This document shows positions 15,151 through 24,489 of a stretch of 64,000 nucleotides of DNA, one piece after another; the stretch's first letter is position 1, and every line of letters begins with the position of its first letter. A model generated the notes under the pieces. It saw only the letters and a program-made list of their open reading frames with translations. It made no database searches and had not been told where the DNA came from. The position numbers and the translations under genes were made by a program. Origin of the DNA: Fodinicurvata sp. EGI_FJ10296 (GTDB taxonomy: Bacteria; Pseudomonadota; Alphaproteobacteria; DSM-16000; Inquilinaceae). Where the stretch lies: the NCBI RefSeq assembly GCF_040712075.1, contig NZ_JBFCVL010000003.1, positions 248,001 through 312,000 on the forward strand, written 5' to 3'.

Positions 15151-18087
15151 ATGACGGTATCGCCGCACACTCTCACACGTCAGTCTGCCCACGGATTTGC
15201 GGCGCCCGGACCGGGCGACCCGGCCGTTGCGCGGCGCCTGGCTCGCGAAACCCGGGCCGAGGTCCGCTTCGATGCGTTCTCGCGGGGGCGGTATGCCACC
15301 GACGCCTCCATCTATCAGGTCGAGCCCATGGGCGTCGTTCTGCCCCGGCACGCCGCCGACCTGGAAGCCATCCTGTCGATCGCGGCGGAAGAAGGCTTTG
15401 CCGTCATCCCGCGTGGTGCGGGCACGTCGCAGAATGGCCAGGTGGTCGGTCCGGGGCTGGTGGTCGATTTCAGCCGCTATCTGAACCGGATCGAGTCCAT
15501 CGATCCCGACGCGCGGACGGCGCGCGTCCAGCCGGGCGTCGTTCTGGCAACGCTGAACGCCGAAGCCAGGCGCCACGGTCTTTTCTTTCCGGTGGAACCG
15601 TCAACGGCCAGCCGGTGCACGCTTGGCGGCATGGCCGGCAACAACTCCGCCGGCGCGCGTTCGCTGCGCTATGGCATCATGGCCGACAACACCCGCGCGA
15701 TCGACGGACTGCTGGCCGACGGCACGCCGATCCGCTTCGACCGGGCCAGCTATGCCGCCGACCGCACCACTGGCCGGCAGGCAGGTTTGCTGGAGACGGT
15801 CGATGGCCTCGTCGCCGATGTGCGCGACGCCCTGATCCGCAACGTGCCGGCCGTCCAGCGCCACGTCGCGGGCTATAATCTGCACCGGCTGCTGGGCAAC
15901 GACCGCAATGCCGCCGCCCTTCTCGTCGGATCCGAGGGCACGCTGGCGCTGACGACCGGTGTGGAGATCGACCTCCAGCCGCTGCCCGATCACCGCGTCC
16001 TTGGCGTCTGCCATTTCCCCAGTTTCCGCGAAGCCATGGCCCATACAAAGGCGCTGGTCGACCTCGACCCCGTCGCCGTGGAACTGGTGGACCGCAACAT
16101 CCTGGATCTGGGCGGCGAGATACCGATGTTCCGCGCGGTGTTCGACCGCTTCGTCCGTGGCACGCCCGGCAGCCTTCTGCTGGTCGAATTCGCGGGCGAC
16201 GATTTGGCAACGCTGCAACGAAAGCTGGCCGACCTGGACGCCTGCATGAGCGATCTCGGCTTTGCCGACGCCGTCGTGCGGGTCACGGATATGAGCGATC
16301 AGAAATCGCTCTGGTCGGTGCGCGAGGCCGGGCTGAACATCATGATGTCGATGAAGGCCGACGCCAAGCCGGTGTCGTTCATCGAGGACTGCGCCGTCCC
16401 GCTGGAGCATCTGTCCGAATACACCGCCGGCATCAACGATGTCTTCGCCCGGCACGGCACGGCCGGCACCTGGTACGCCCACGCCTCGGTCGGCTGCCTG
16501 CATGTCCGCCCGATCCTGAACATGAAGGACCCTGCCGATGTCGGCCGCATGCGGGCGATCGCCGAAGAGGCGATGGACCTCGTGCTGCGTTACAAGGGCT
16601 CCCATTCCGGCGAACACGGCGACGGCATCAGCCGCTCGGAATTCCACGAACGCATTCTGGGCCGGCCGATCGTCGATGCCTTTGCCGCGGTGAAAACCGC
16701 CTTCGATCCCGACAAAAGGCTGAACCCGAACAAGATCGTCGACGCCGCGCGCATGGACGACACCGACCTGATGCGCTTCGGCCCCGATTATCAGCCGATG
16801 TCGATCGACACGGGTCTGGACTGGTCGGATTGGGGCGGTTTCGGCAATGCCGCCGAGATGTGCAACAACAACGGCACCTGCCGCAAACGCGACGCCGGCG
16901 TCATGTGCCCGTCGTATCGCGTCACCGGCGACGAGACCCATGTCACGCGCGGCCGCGCCAATGTATTGCGGCTCGCGCTTTCCGGCCAGCTCGGTCCGGA
17001 TGCCCTGACGTCGCCTGAAATGGACGAGGCGATGTCGCTCTGCGTTTCGTGCAAGGGCTGCCGCCGCGAATGTCCCACCGGCGTCGACATGGCGCGCATG
17101 AAGATCGAGGTCCTGTACCAGCGCAACAAGCGCCGCGGCCTGGCGCTGCGCGACCGGCTGATCGCTTATCTGCCGCGCTATGCGGCAACGCTGGCCCGGT
17201 TCGGGGCGGTCACCGGACTGCGCGATCGCATTCCCGGCCTGCCGGCATTGTCGGAAAAAATGCTGGGACTCAGCGCCCGGCGAAGCTTGCCGAGGTTCCG
17301 CCGCGACCGGACACCGGCGGCAGATGAACCGGCCGGGATCGTCGGCGACGGGCGCGATGTGGTGCTGTTCGCCGACACGTTCAGCGCCCATATGGAACCG
17401 GAATCGTTGCAAGCCGCGCGACGGGTGCTGACAGCGCTGGGCTATCGCGTCCATCGCCCGTCCTCCGGCGGCCGGGGCCCGTGCTGCGGCCGTACATTCC
17501 TTGCCGCCGGGCTGGTGGATCAGGCGCGCGCCGAACTGCGCCGATCACTGACCGCATTTGCGCCGTTCCTGGAGCGCGGCGTGCCGATCGTCGGCCTGGA
17601 GCCGTCATGCCTGCTGACGTTCCGCGACGAGGCGCCCGCCATCCTGAAAGGCGCCGACAGCGACAAACTGGCCGCGAGCACCTTCCTGTTCGAGGAATTT
17701 CTGGTCCGCGAGATCGATGCCGGCCGCGCCACGCCCGCATTCGACCCGCAGCCGGGACGCCGCGCCCTGATCCACACCCATTGCCACCAGAAGGCATTCG
17801 GCGTCGACGGCACCGTGGCGCGGCTGTTGTCGATGGTGCCGGAACTGACCGTGGAAACGGTGGACTCCGGGTGCTGCGGCATGGCCGGCGCCTTTGGCTA
17901 CACGGCGGAAAATTTCGACGTCTCGATGAAGATGGCCGAGGAAAGCCTGTTGCCGGCCGTCCGAAACGCCGGACTCGACACGATCATCGTCGCCGACGGC
18001 ACAAGCTGCCGCCACCAGATCGCCGACGGCGCCGGTCGCGACGCCCGCCACGCCGCCGCCGTACTGGCGTCGATGCTGCCTGCGTGA
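15151..18087 (+). CDS. FAD-binding and Fe-S-binding oxidoreductase (D-2-hydroxyacid dehydrogenase type)
   Basis: A 978-aa fusion of a GlcD-like FAD half and a GlcF-like Fe-S half, as in Dld/D-2-hydroxyglutarate dehydrogenases. The FAD PP-loop is PRGAGTSQNG with NNSAGARSLRYG; the FAD-oxidase C domain ends with HSGEHGDG and FDPDKRLNPNKI. Fe-S ligands follow: CNNNGTC (from 571) and CVSCKGCRRECPTG (from 631), then two CCG domains (GPCCGRTF at about 778 and GCCGMAGAFG at about 908). It probably oxidises a 2-hydroxy acid and reduces quinone. ATG 15151 is preferred, but TTG 15121 is possible. Divergent from the aminotransferase/TRAP unit, so likely co-regulated with it. Confidence 0.85.
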   Translation: MTVSPHTLTRQSAHGFAAPGPGDPAVARRLARETRAEVRFDAFSRGRYATDASIYQVEPMGVVLPRHAADLEAILSIAAEEGFAVIPRGAGTSQNGQVVGPGLVVDFSRYLNRIESIDPDARTARVQPGVVLATLNAEARRHGLFFPVEPSTASRCTLGGMAGNNSAGARSLRYGIMADNTRAIDGLLADGTPIRFDRASYAADRTTGRQAGLLETVDGLVADVRDALIRNVPAVQRHVAGYNLHRLLGNDRNAAALLVGSEGTLALTTGVEIDLQPLPDHRVLGVCHFPSFREAMAHTKALVDLDPVAVELVDRNILDLGGEIPMFRAVFDRFVRGTPGSLLLVEFAGDDLATLQRKLADLDACMSDLGFADAVVRVTDMSDQKSLWSVREAGLNIMMSMKADAKPVSFIEDCAVPLEHLSEYTAGINDVFARHGTAGTWYAHASVGCLHVRPILNMKDPADVGRMRAIAEEAMDLVLRYKGSHSGEHGDGISRSEFHERILGRPIVDAFAAVKTAFDPDKRLNPNKIVDAARMDDTDLMRFGPDYQPMSIDTGLDWSDWGGFGNAAEMCNNNGTCRKRDAGVMCPSYRVTGDETHVTRGRANVLRLALSGQLGPDALTSPEMDEAMSLCVSCKGCRRECPTGVDMARMKIEVLYQRNKRRGLALRDRLIAYLPRYAATLARFGAVTGLRDRIPGLPALSEKMLGLSARRSLPRFRRDRTPAADEPAGIVGDGRDVVLFADTFSAHMEPESLQAARRVLTALGYRVHRPSSGGRGPCCGRTFLAAGLVDQARAELRRSLTAFAPFLERGVPIVGLEPSCLLTFRDEAPAILKGADSDKLAASTFLFEEFLVREIDAGRATPAFDPQPGRRALIHTHCHQKAFGVDGTVARLLSMVPELTVETVDSGCCGMAGAFGYTAENFDVSMKMAEESLLPAVRNAGLDTIIVADGTSCRHQIADGAGRDARHAAAVLASMLPA

Positions 18088-18220
18088 TGGTCAGGACAAG
18101 TGGCAGGCCTTGGAGTTACCCGATGCTCACGTATTGCCCTTATTTCGCTCATATTGAAGCGCAGCGTGATATCATCGATAAATTGACCGCAGTTCTCAGA
18201 AGGTCGCCAAGAGGTTTAAA

Positions 18221-18715
18221 ATGTTATCTCGGACACACCTCGTTATACTCGCGTCATCCCTTTCTGGCCTTTTCCTGACCTTCTCCGCAAGCGCTACCGT
18301 CGCAGGCCCAATTAATGCCCAGGGTGTGATGGCGAATGGCTCGCACGAGGGGATTATTGCTGCAAACGGTGAGCAACAATTCTTTACGGATGTCGAGCGA
18401 CGGATCCTGCAAGGCATCCTGGACGAGATGTCACCTTCGGAAACGGGAGAGGTTCAGCGCGATCACCAGGGGCGCGGCCAGCAATCCAGGGGTGGGCCGC
18501 CGGGGCGCTCAGGCGGCCTCCCGCCGGGAATAGCCATGAACCTGGAGCGAGGCAAGGCGCTTCCGCCTGGAATTGCAAGACAGTATCCCCCTTCCAGCGT
18601 TCAAAACCGTCTTCCTGAACGCACCGACCATGAAATTGTGATCGTCAATGACGATGCCTATCTGATCGGCAGAGCAACGGGCGTGATCGTCGATATCCTG
18701 CTTGGTAATCGATAA
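18221..18715 (+). CDS. small exported protein, CigR/RcnB-like
   Basis: A 164-aa protein with a signal peptide (MLSRTHLVILASSLSGLFLTFSASATVA). The middle is rich in Gly, Gln and Arg. The C-terminal part has the pattern GLPPGIAMNLERGKALPPGIARQ...PERTDHEIVIVNDDAYLIGRATGVIVDILL, like CigR/RcnB-type periplasmic proteins. AGAGG lies 9 nt before ATG 18221. Its neighbour to the right is a decayed region at an island border. The exact function is unknown; periplasmic. Confidence 0.65.
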   Translation: MLSRTHLVILASSLSGLFLTFSASATVAGPINAQGVMANGSHEGIIAANGEQQFFTDVERRILQGILDEMSPSETGEVQRDHQGRGQQSRGGPPGRSGGLPPGIAMNLERGKALPPGIARQYPPSSVQNRLPERTDHEIVIVNDDAYLIGRATGVIVDILLGNR

Positions 18716-18930
18716 AATACGAATATCTGCTCAGTGCGATGGTCCGGTCAGGCGAGCTGGGGCGAATGGTTGGGACAGTCACACCGAGTAAAGTCATCGC
18801 ATCTTCCGCGCCACGATGACGGTTGAGTCTGTCGTGGTTGCAATCGTATCGCAATGCTATTTGCCAATAGCGACTCATCGCCACCGGGGAAGAATAATTG
18901 GCACCATGACGCTGTGCTATTTGTGATCTG
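18716..18930. other. gene-free stretch left of the island
   Basis: About 215 bp without a recognisable gene. Composition is lower in GC than the host. If the 49-bp repeat that follows is a target duplication, this is the original sequence downstream of the M20 peptidase gene. The duplicated tail would then read into it and end ...DIGADHK-stop. Confidence 0.4.
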
Positions 18931-18979
18931 CGCCGATATCCCAGAACAGGCCGGTCATGATCGCCATGCCGCTGGCCGC
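18931..18979 (+). repeat. left copy of 49-bp direct repeat (M20 peptidase gene tail)
   Basis: Identical to 26515-26563 except one base (G at 18953, C at 26537), same orientation, offset 7584 bp. On the minus strand it encodes AASGMAIMTGLFWDIG, the C-terminus of the M20 peptidase at 26507-27883. It marks the left edge of the low-GC island. Confidence 0.85.
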
Positions 18980-19258
18980 AGGCAATAAGAAAATTCAGAT
19001 GATGGAGGCATTGTGCACTGACCCCAAGTGCTGGCAGATCGCGCAATCCCTCCTCCTCCTCAAAGGAGGGCGTAAGGAACTCGATAAGCGTTGTCCGGTC
19101 CGTCTGTTGCCAGCGCCAGATCTTGTTGCGATCGAGTGACGGAACGGGCTCGGCAGGCCGACCTTGCGCATCATGGCGGTCAGTTCCTCGGTGGGCTTGG
19201 TATCCCGTTTGCTGCTCACTAAACGTATGCGGGGAATTTTTTCTATGGCCGGTTCCAT
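18980..19258 (-). pseudogene. frameshifted remnant of a nucleotidyltransferase-fold protein
   Basis: Two minus-strand frames join into one protein-like sequence. Frame A runs from ATG 19258 (MEPAIEKIPRIRLVSSKRD ... TAMMRKVGLPSP). About 19140 it continues in frame B as PSLDRNKIWRWQQTDRTTLIEFLTP, FEEEEGLRDLPALGVSAQCL, HHLNFLIA, then runs into the M20 fragment at 18979. The frame-B block resembles GSU2403-type nucleotidyltransferase-fold proteins (pattern EFLTP...LPALGVSAQ...LNFLI). A shift plus loss of the C-terminus means it cannot be functional. The family call is from pattern memory only. Confidence 0.5.
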
Positions 19259-19335
19259 CGATTGAGCCTTTCAACGAACTCATCCCGGTATATCGCGATG
19301 CCGCTCAGAGCCGTCACCTCACAGTCCTCATCGCC

Positions 19336-20088
19336 TCATCCGATCCAGAAACCTCCATTAACATCTACTGTCGCGCCAGTCACATAGGAAGCGGCGTCAG
19401 AGGCGAGGAAGGCGATCACCGCACCGATCTCGTTGGCATTCGCGAGGCGACCTTTCGGGATTGCGGCCTCAATCTTTGCTCGCATCTCCGTCGGCATGTG
19501 TTCTCGAATTAAGTCAGTGTCGACTACACCTGGCGCGATGGCGTTTGCGCGGATGCTGTGTGCCGCCATCTGGCGGGCCAGCGTCTTGGTGAACGCTATA
19601 ATGCCTCCTTTCGAGGTGGCATAGTGAATGCCACCGTTCATGGCACCTTGACGGGCGACGATCGATGAAGTGGAGACGATGCTGCCGCCACCGCGAGCAA
19701 TCATCGAGGGAAGTACGGCCTTTGTGCAAAGGAACACGCTCTTGAGGTTGATATTTATCACTCGATCCCATTCTTCTTCTCCCATGTCGAGGATAGGGAT
19801 CGCCTTGTCGACGCCTGCGTTGTTCACAAGAATATCGACACCACCCAGTCTGGAAACACTGTCTTCGACCATGCGCCGGACCTCTTCAGATTTCGCGACG
19901 TCAGTGCGAATAGCATAGGCTCGCTCGCCGAGCGCTTCTGCTGTTTGTATTGCCATCTCAATGTCGAGATCGGCGACAACTATGGTCGCCCCCCGTGTGT
20001 GCATGGCCTCGGCGGCTGCTTTTCCAATACCTCGCGCCGCACCGGTCACAATTGCAACTTTTCCGTTCAGAGCATCGTTCAGGGTCAT
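19336..20088 (-). CDS. short-chain dehydrogenase/reductase (FabG-like)
   Basis: A 250-aa classical SDR. The cofactor motif GAARGIG is at about 16-22, NNAG at 89-92, and the catalytic Ser142, Tyr156 and Lys160 (HYATSK) are present. Asp40 after the second strand (VVADLD) suggests NAD preference. ATG 20088 (after GAGGA) is chosen over a start 12 codons upstream. It is the last gene of the leftward TRAP/dehydratase operon, 213 bp after the dehydratase gene. Likely role: oxidation of a sugar acid or keto-sugar intermediate; the substrate is inferred from neighbours. Confidence 0.85.
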   Translation of the reverse strand: MTLNDALNGKVAIVTGAARGIGKAAAEAMHTRGATIVVADLDIEMAIQTAEALGERAYAIRTDVAKSEEVRRMVEDSVSRLGGVDILVNNAGVDKAIPILDMGEEEWDRVININLKSVFLCTKAVLPSMIARGGGSIVSTSSIVARQGAMNGGIHYATSKGGIIAFTKTLARQMAAHSIRANAIAPGVVDTDLIREHMPTEMRAKIEAAIPKGRLANANEIGAVIAFLASDAASYVTGATVDVNGGFWIG

Positions 20089-20301
20089 TGTAGGATCCTC
20101 AATGCAGACAATTTTGGGTTCCACGCGAAGACCGTTGGTGAATGGATACCGGATTGCATATCAGTGTCGGATGCCAGGCATTCGTGGCCAATGCTATCAG
20201 GTGGACAGCCCGAATGCGTTCCTGAGAGGGTGCAAAGGCGGTTCAGCACAAACAGCCCAAAGCTTGCACGGTCGAACCAACATGCAGGTGCATGGTGGTC
20301 G

Positions 20302-21465
20302 CTAAGGCGATATTGCCGTATCGGAAAAACGCGCAATAGCCTCGGACGTGATCTCAGCTCCGTGACCATTTCCCACTGGGGGAAGGCCCGCTCCCTGATG
20401 TAGCTTGATCTGCGGCCCCAACCCGTCACGCAATGGATTGGGCATTCGGTTGATCTCGAAGCACAGGAAACTGTCCATTTTGGCCGCGACGTGCAGTGTG
20501 CTGGCCACCGCCACGATTCCGCCTACGCCGTGGGGGGCAACCCGAGCGCTTTGCTGCATGGCCAAGGCATCGATCGCCAGCATACCTGTAACGCCGCCAG
20601 CGCGGGTGATATTGGGCTGGAGAATGCTGATACCCGCCTCGGATGCTAGTCTGCGAAAGGCGGCGGGTGAAAATTCGTTCTCACCTGCGGCGAGTGGAGT
20701 CTTCCATCTTTCGGCAAGATAACGCAGCCCCGCAATATCCTCTGTGGCAAGTGGCTCCTCTAGCCACGCGATATCCAATGAGGCGATTTCAGCGAGCAGT
20801 TCGGATGCCTGTTCCAAAGTGTAAGCGCAATTTGCGTCCAGCATGAGTTGAACGTTCGAGGGCAGTGCATCACGCACGGCGGTGATGAAAGCCACATCTT
20901 CGGCAACAGTCCGCCCGATCTTGAGTTTCATCGCGGAAAAATCTTGCGCGAGCGACCTAGCCCTTTCGGCGGTTTGCTGGGGAGATGGCAGAAACGGAAT
21001 TGGGCTGACATAGGTGGGTACAGGAACTGCGTCTGCCCCCAGGTATACAGCCAGTGGCTGCCCCGCACGCCGGGCCGCGAGATCCCACAGCGCAATATCA
21101 ACGCCGCTCATTGCCTCCATGGACGGTCCCTTTGTGTGGCCTAGTCTTGCGAAGAAGCCGTTGAGCTCGCGTAGCATCTGAGCCGGTTCCGTAATTTGAT
21201 GTCCGACGATGGCCGGAGCGATTACGCGGTTGACGACTTCTGCCGATGCAAAAGGCGTCGGCAGGCCGAAACACTCGCCAATTCCTGTGGCTCCATCTGA
21301 AGATCGTGCCAGAACAAGCGTGCAGAACTGACCCGTCCTTGGAATCGATTGGAAATGAGATGCCGGTTTGCTGATCTCTTCGGGAATGTTGCCAACGCCG
21401 CCATAGATCGTTGCAAAACTTGCAGTAAGAGGTACGGCCTCAAGAGAGGCAAGTGTGATGGTCAC
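20302..21465 (-). CDS. mandelate racemase/muconate lactonizing family dehydratase
   Basis: A 387-aa enolase-superfamily enzyme with an intact site: Lys180-x-Lys182 (MKLKIG), metal ligands Asp210 (LDAN), Glu236 (WLEEP) and Glu262 (AGEN), and His312 (VAPHG). This fits acid-sugar dehydratases or racemases acting next to a carboxylate. The start is GTG at 21465 with GGAGG 8 nt upstream. It lies 3 bp after dctM in the leftward operon, so it probably acts on the TRAP-imported acid. The specific sugar acid cannot be named. Confidence 0.88.
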   Translation of the reverse strand: MTITLASLEAVPLTASFATIYGGVGNIPEEISKPASHFQSIPRTGQFCTLVLARSSDGATGIGECFGLPTPFASAEVVNRVIAPAIVGHQITEPAQMLRELNGFFARLGHTKGPSMEAMSGVDIALWDLAARRAGQPLAVYLGADAVPVPTYVSPIPFLPSPQQTAERARSLAQDFSAMKLKIGRTVAEDVAFITAVRDALPSNVQLMLDANCAYTLEQASELLAEIASLDIAWLEEPLATEDIAGLRYLAERWKTPLAAGENEFSPAAFRRLASEAGISILQPNITRAGGVTGMLAIDALAMQQSARVAPHGVGGIVAVASTLHVAAKMDSFLCFEINRMPNPLRDGLGPQIKLHQGAGLPPVGNGHGAEITSEAIARFSDTAISP

Positions 21466-21468
21466 GTT

Positions 21469-22758
21469 CTAGCCTCCAAGGAGATTCGGCAGAAAAGTGG
21501 TGAGTTCAGGTATCAGGATGAGGAGGCCAAGCAAGGCCAGAAGTGAGAGGTAGAATGGCGCCAATGCCACGCACAGTTCGCGCATGGACACTTTGGCCAC
21601 GTCCATCATGATGAATAAAATCATCCCGACGGGGGGTGTCGTGATGCCTATGACCACAGTAAGCACAACCACCACGCCGAATTGAATCGGATCGATGCCG
21701 ACCGTCTGTATGAGCGGGTAGAGCATCGGTACGGCGATCAGAAGAATTGGCGTAGGCTCCATAACCATCCCGGCTATGAACAGGCCGCCCGCGACAATCA
21801 GTAGAACCGTCAAGGGGTCGGCGCTGATCCCCAGGATACTCTCTGTGAGAATGGCCGGAAGGTTGTTCACGGCAATGATCCAGCCGAACGGAATGCCTAC
21901 GGCGATCAAGAAGAGAATCATTCCGCAAGAGACCGCTGTTTCCCGAAGCGCAAAGTGCAGCCGGCGCCAGTCTAGGGATCGATAGAAAAGCCCCAGAACC
22001 ATTGCATATGCGCAAGTGAGGGCCCCCAGTTCGGTGGGTGTGGCAACAACACCGAGCAACAGTCCGCCAATCAGGAGTAGGGGCGCAAATATGGCAGGCA
22101 GCGCCCGGATGAATGTGCGGCCGATGTCACCTACGCTCGCTCGGCTTCGCACGGGCACGTTTACCCGGCCCGTCACCGCCAGCAGGTAGACCGTCACCAT
22201 CAGGAGGGTCGCCATAAGCAAACCGGGTATAATACCGGCTAGGAACATGTCGCCGATCGAAACCTGTGCCATGACTGCGTAGATGACCATAATGACGCTA
22301 GGCGGAATAATGGGGCCAATGATCGAAGATGAGGCCGTGATGGCAGCGCTGAACGGCGCCGGAAAGCCGGCCTTTCGCATCGCTCGGACCTCGATTGCGC
22401 CCAATCCTGCTGCGTCCGCTGCGGCCACGCCGGACATTCCGGCGAATATGGTGCTCGCCAGAACATTGACATGTGCGAGGCTGCCCCGGATATGGCCGAC
22501 AAGCGCGAGTGCAAACGCAAAGATGCGCTCTGCTAGTCCCGCTTGATTCATGAGGTTACCGGCCAAAATGAAGGTCGGGATGGCAAGAAAGGGAAAGCTT
22601 TCAAGCCCGGGCGCCATGCGTTGCAGGAGGATTGTGAGCGAGAAGGTGCCATCAAGGAGTATGTAGGCGACAGCCGACCCGAGCATCGCGTAGGCGACCG
22701 GCAACTCGATCACCAGCAGAATCGCAAAGATGACAAGCATCACAATGAGCATAGTCAT
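21469..22758 (-). CDS. dctM: TRAP transporter large permease DctM (island copy)
   Basis: A 429-aa permease with about 12 membrane segments and DctM motifs (ADAAGLGAIEVRAM, GPIIPPSVIMVIYAV). Its ATG overlaps the dctQ stop by 4 bp (22755-22758). It is only distantly similar to the DctM at 8068 and has lower GC, so it is not a recent duplicate. It imports the substrate bound by the DctP at 23424. Confidence 0.9.
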   Translation of the reverse strand: MTMLIVMLVIFAILLVIELPVAYAMLGSAVAYILLDGTFSLTILLQRMAPGLESFPFLAIPTFILAGNLMNQAGLAERIFAFALALVGHIRGSLAHVNVLASTIFAGMSGVAAADAAGLGAIEVRAMRKAGFPAPFSAAITASSSIIGPIIPPSVIMVIYAVMAQVSIGDMFLAGIIPGLLMATLLMVTVYLLAVTGRVNVPVRSRASVGDIGRTFIRALPAIFAPLLLIGGLLLGVVATPTELGALTCAYAMVLGLFYRSLDWRRLHFALRETAVSCGMILFLIAVGIPFGWIIAVNNLPAILTESILGISADPLTVLLIVAGGLFIAGMVMEPTPILLIAVPMLYPLIQTVGIDPIQFGVVVVLTVVIGITTPPVGMILFIMMDVAKVSMRELCVALAPFYLSLLALLGLLILIPELTTFLPNLLGG

Positions 22759-23327
22759 GAGACCCGCCCAGATTGATCTGGCGCCATGATATCTTCGGAA
22801 AGAGTTGGATCGGGAAATGTAGGCAGGATCGGGTCAAAACGGCCGGCCAGCGCCTCTATCGCAAAAAATAGAGCACTTAGTATCATCGAGATAAAGGCGA
22901 CTAGTGTCGGAACCGAGAAGAACAGGTGTTTTGGCAATGTTACGGGAAGAGAAACTGTCTCTCGCAGCATTTCCGTACGCATTGCACTGGGCAAATGAAT
23001 CACAAGCGCAGTTAGTGTGGCGGCAATAATGAGGTGTACGAGGGCGCTGCCCAGACGGTGCGATCGCTCCCCAACCAGCCCGGAGTAGGCTTTGATGGCA
23101 ATGTGCCGATGCAACTTGTAGGCTACTGACGCCGTTACGAACCCCAGCCATATCAACAAGTATGTAGCAAGCTCTTCCGGCCAGGTCAGCGGTCGTCCAA
23201 AGACATAGCGTGACGTGACTTGGGTGAGTATGATTGCCACAATGGCGACAAGTATAATAATCCCTAAAGCTAGTTCGAGGCGACCTAGCATCTTCAACAC
23301 ATCGCGCGCACGGCGTTGAAAACTCAT
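22755..23327 (-). CDS. dctQ: TRAP transporter small permease DctQ (island copy)
   Basis: A 190-aa protein with four membrane segments (LALGIIILVAIVAIILTQV first) and the DctQ motif TWPEELATYLLIWLGF. ATG 23327 has GGAG 9 nt upstream and is preferred to an in-frame start 17 codons earlier. It lies 96 bp after dctP; a short GGGGC...GCCCC stem (23389-23401) sits in that gap. Confidence 0.87.
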   Translation of the reverse strand: MSFQRRARDVLKMLGRLELALGIIILVAIVAIILTQVTSRYVFGRPLTWPEELATYLLIWLGFVTASVAYKLHRHIAIKAYSGLVGERSHRLGSALVHLIIAATLTALVIHLPSAMRTEMLRETVSLPVTLPKHLFFSVPTLVAFISMILSALFFAIEALAGRFDPILPTFPDPTLSEDIMAPDQSGRVS

Positions 23328-23423
23328 GTAAGGGGTCTCCAACAAGGGTGCGGGACGCCCACTCGAGGTGGACGTCACCGCAAGGAAGGGGGCTGTGCCC
23401 CGTTGAGCCCGAATGATCGGCGA

Positions 23424-24386
23424 TCAGAGATCTTGAATGTCGTGCCAAAGTCCTTCGCGCCACAACCCTTCGGATTCCATCTGCTCCACCGCGTCTTCCA
23501 CGCGGTTCTGGAACGGTTCCTTATCGATATCTGAAATGGTTGCACCTTCTTCTTCGAACTCAGTCAATACGCTGTTCAACTCCGTTTGAGCTTGGTCCAT
23601 ACCCCATTGCGTGGCCTCTTCGGCGATGCGACCCATGGTTGTTTGTTGATCTTCGCTCAGTGATTGCCAAGTCGATTCGTTAATTGAAATATGGACAGTC
23701 GAGTAGAGGTGATCGGTGCGAGTCACATGAGGAGCGGCCGTGTGAAAATCTTGCTTGCCGGCATCGCTCGGCGGGCCTTCTGCAGCGACCACGACCCCAG
23801 TGTTGAGCGCCAGATAAACCTCGCTCCAAGAAACTTGCGTTGGGCGAGTTCCTAGTGCAGTCCACAGCTCCAGGTACGCTCTAAGTTGTGGAACGCGCAT
23901 CTTGATGTCTTGGATGTCGTCGACTGAGTCGACGGGATCCTTGGAGAAGAGCATCCGAGGCTGTGTCGGGCGCGCTGCCAATATCCGCACCCCGTTGTCG
24001 ATAGCTTCTTGTGCGAGCGGGTCGAATAGATCGCTCTCAAAGAAGTCCACCATGTGCTCCGGGCTTCGGAAGGTGAATCCCCAGCCCAGAATCTGGAAGT
24101 CGTCAACATAGTCGGCGAACCAGACAAGTTCGTTGCAGAATATGTCCACCGAACCGTTCACGTGCTGCTCCATAACGGAGCCTGCTGAACCGAGTGCCTC
24201 GCCCTGCACGAAATTCAAGGAGACGTCAGGCAGTTCCTCGCGCACTCCGTTCACAAACTGCTGACACATACGGTCCTTGAGTGAATCGACGGGATCGGCG
24301 GCCGCAACGACCAAATCCTGCGCAAACGACGGAGTGGTCAAAGCCAGTGCGGCAGTTCCCATCAGTGCGTATCGTAAGAATCTCAT
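23424..24386 (-). CDS. dctP: TRAP transporter substrate-binding protein DctP (island copy)
   Basis: A 320-aa periplasmic protein with signal peptide MRFLRYALMGTAALALTTPS-FAQ. DctP features: CQQFVNGVREELPDVSL, GSAGSVMEQHVNGSVDIF and DIQDIKMRVPQLRAYLELWTALGT. The KMRVPQLR segment holds the usual carboxylate-binding Arg. It is the first gene of the leftward operon and is divergent from the IclR-SMP30 gene, with operator half-sites between them. Confidence 0.9.
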   Translation of the reverse strand: MRFLRYALMGTAALALTTPSFAQDLVVAAADPVDSLKDRMCQQFVNGVREELPDVSLNFVQGEALGSAGSVMEQHVNGSVDIFCNELVWFADYVDDFQILGWGFTFRSPEHMVDFFESDLFDPLAQEAIDNGVRILAARPTQPRMLFSKDPVDSVDDIQDIKMRVPQLRAYLELWTALGTRPTQVSWSEVYLALNTGVVVAAEGPPSDAGKQDFHTAAPHVTRTDHLYSTVHISINESTWQSLSEDQQTTMGRIAEEATQWGMDQAQTELNSVLTEFEEEGATISDIDKEPFQNRVEDAVEQMESEGLWREGLWHDIQDL

Positions 24387-24403
24387 TGCTTTCCTCCCAG
24401 TTT

Positions 24404-24429
24404 GTCCATATTGTGGACAGTATGTCCAT
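24404..24429. promoter_or_regulatory. candidate IclR-type operator between dctP and the fusion regulator
   Basis: An inverted repeat TGTCCA-TATTG-TGGACA (24404-24420) is followed by a third half-site TGTCCA (24424-24429), in the 103-bp divergent gap. IclR-family proteins bind such short dyads in intergenic regions they share with their target operon. The spacing of half-sites suggests binding by more than one dimer; this is inferred. Confidence 0.55.
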
Positions 24430-24489
24430 TATATGAACTTAACAGACCTGCACCTCACCCGCAAGTCCGCATGTTAAGAAGGAGAATCG

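Noticed and set aside
15601-17454. Long open frame (617 codons) antisense to the FAD/Fe-S gene
   Set aside because: It is the mirror of a high-GC gene with strong family motifs on the plus strand; its translation has no domain and is His/Arg-rich, typical of a shadow frame.
18645-19283. A single 212-codon minus-strand gene
   Set aside because: Only its first third is protein-like and that part continues a different upstream frame; the rest runs through the M20 fragment in the wrong frame and non-coding sequence.
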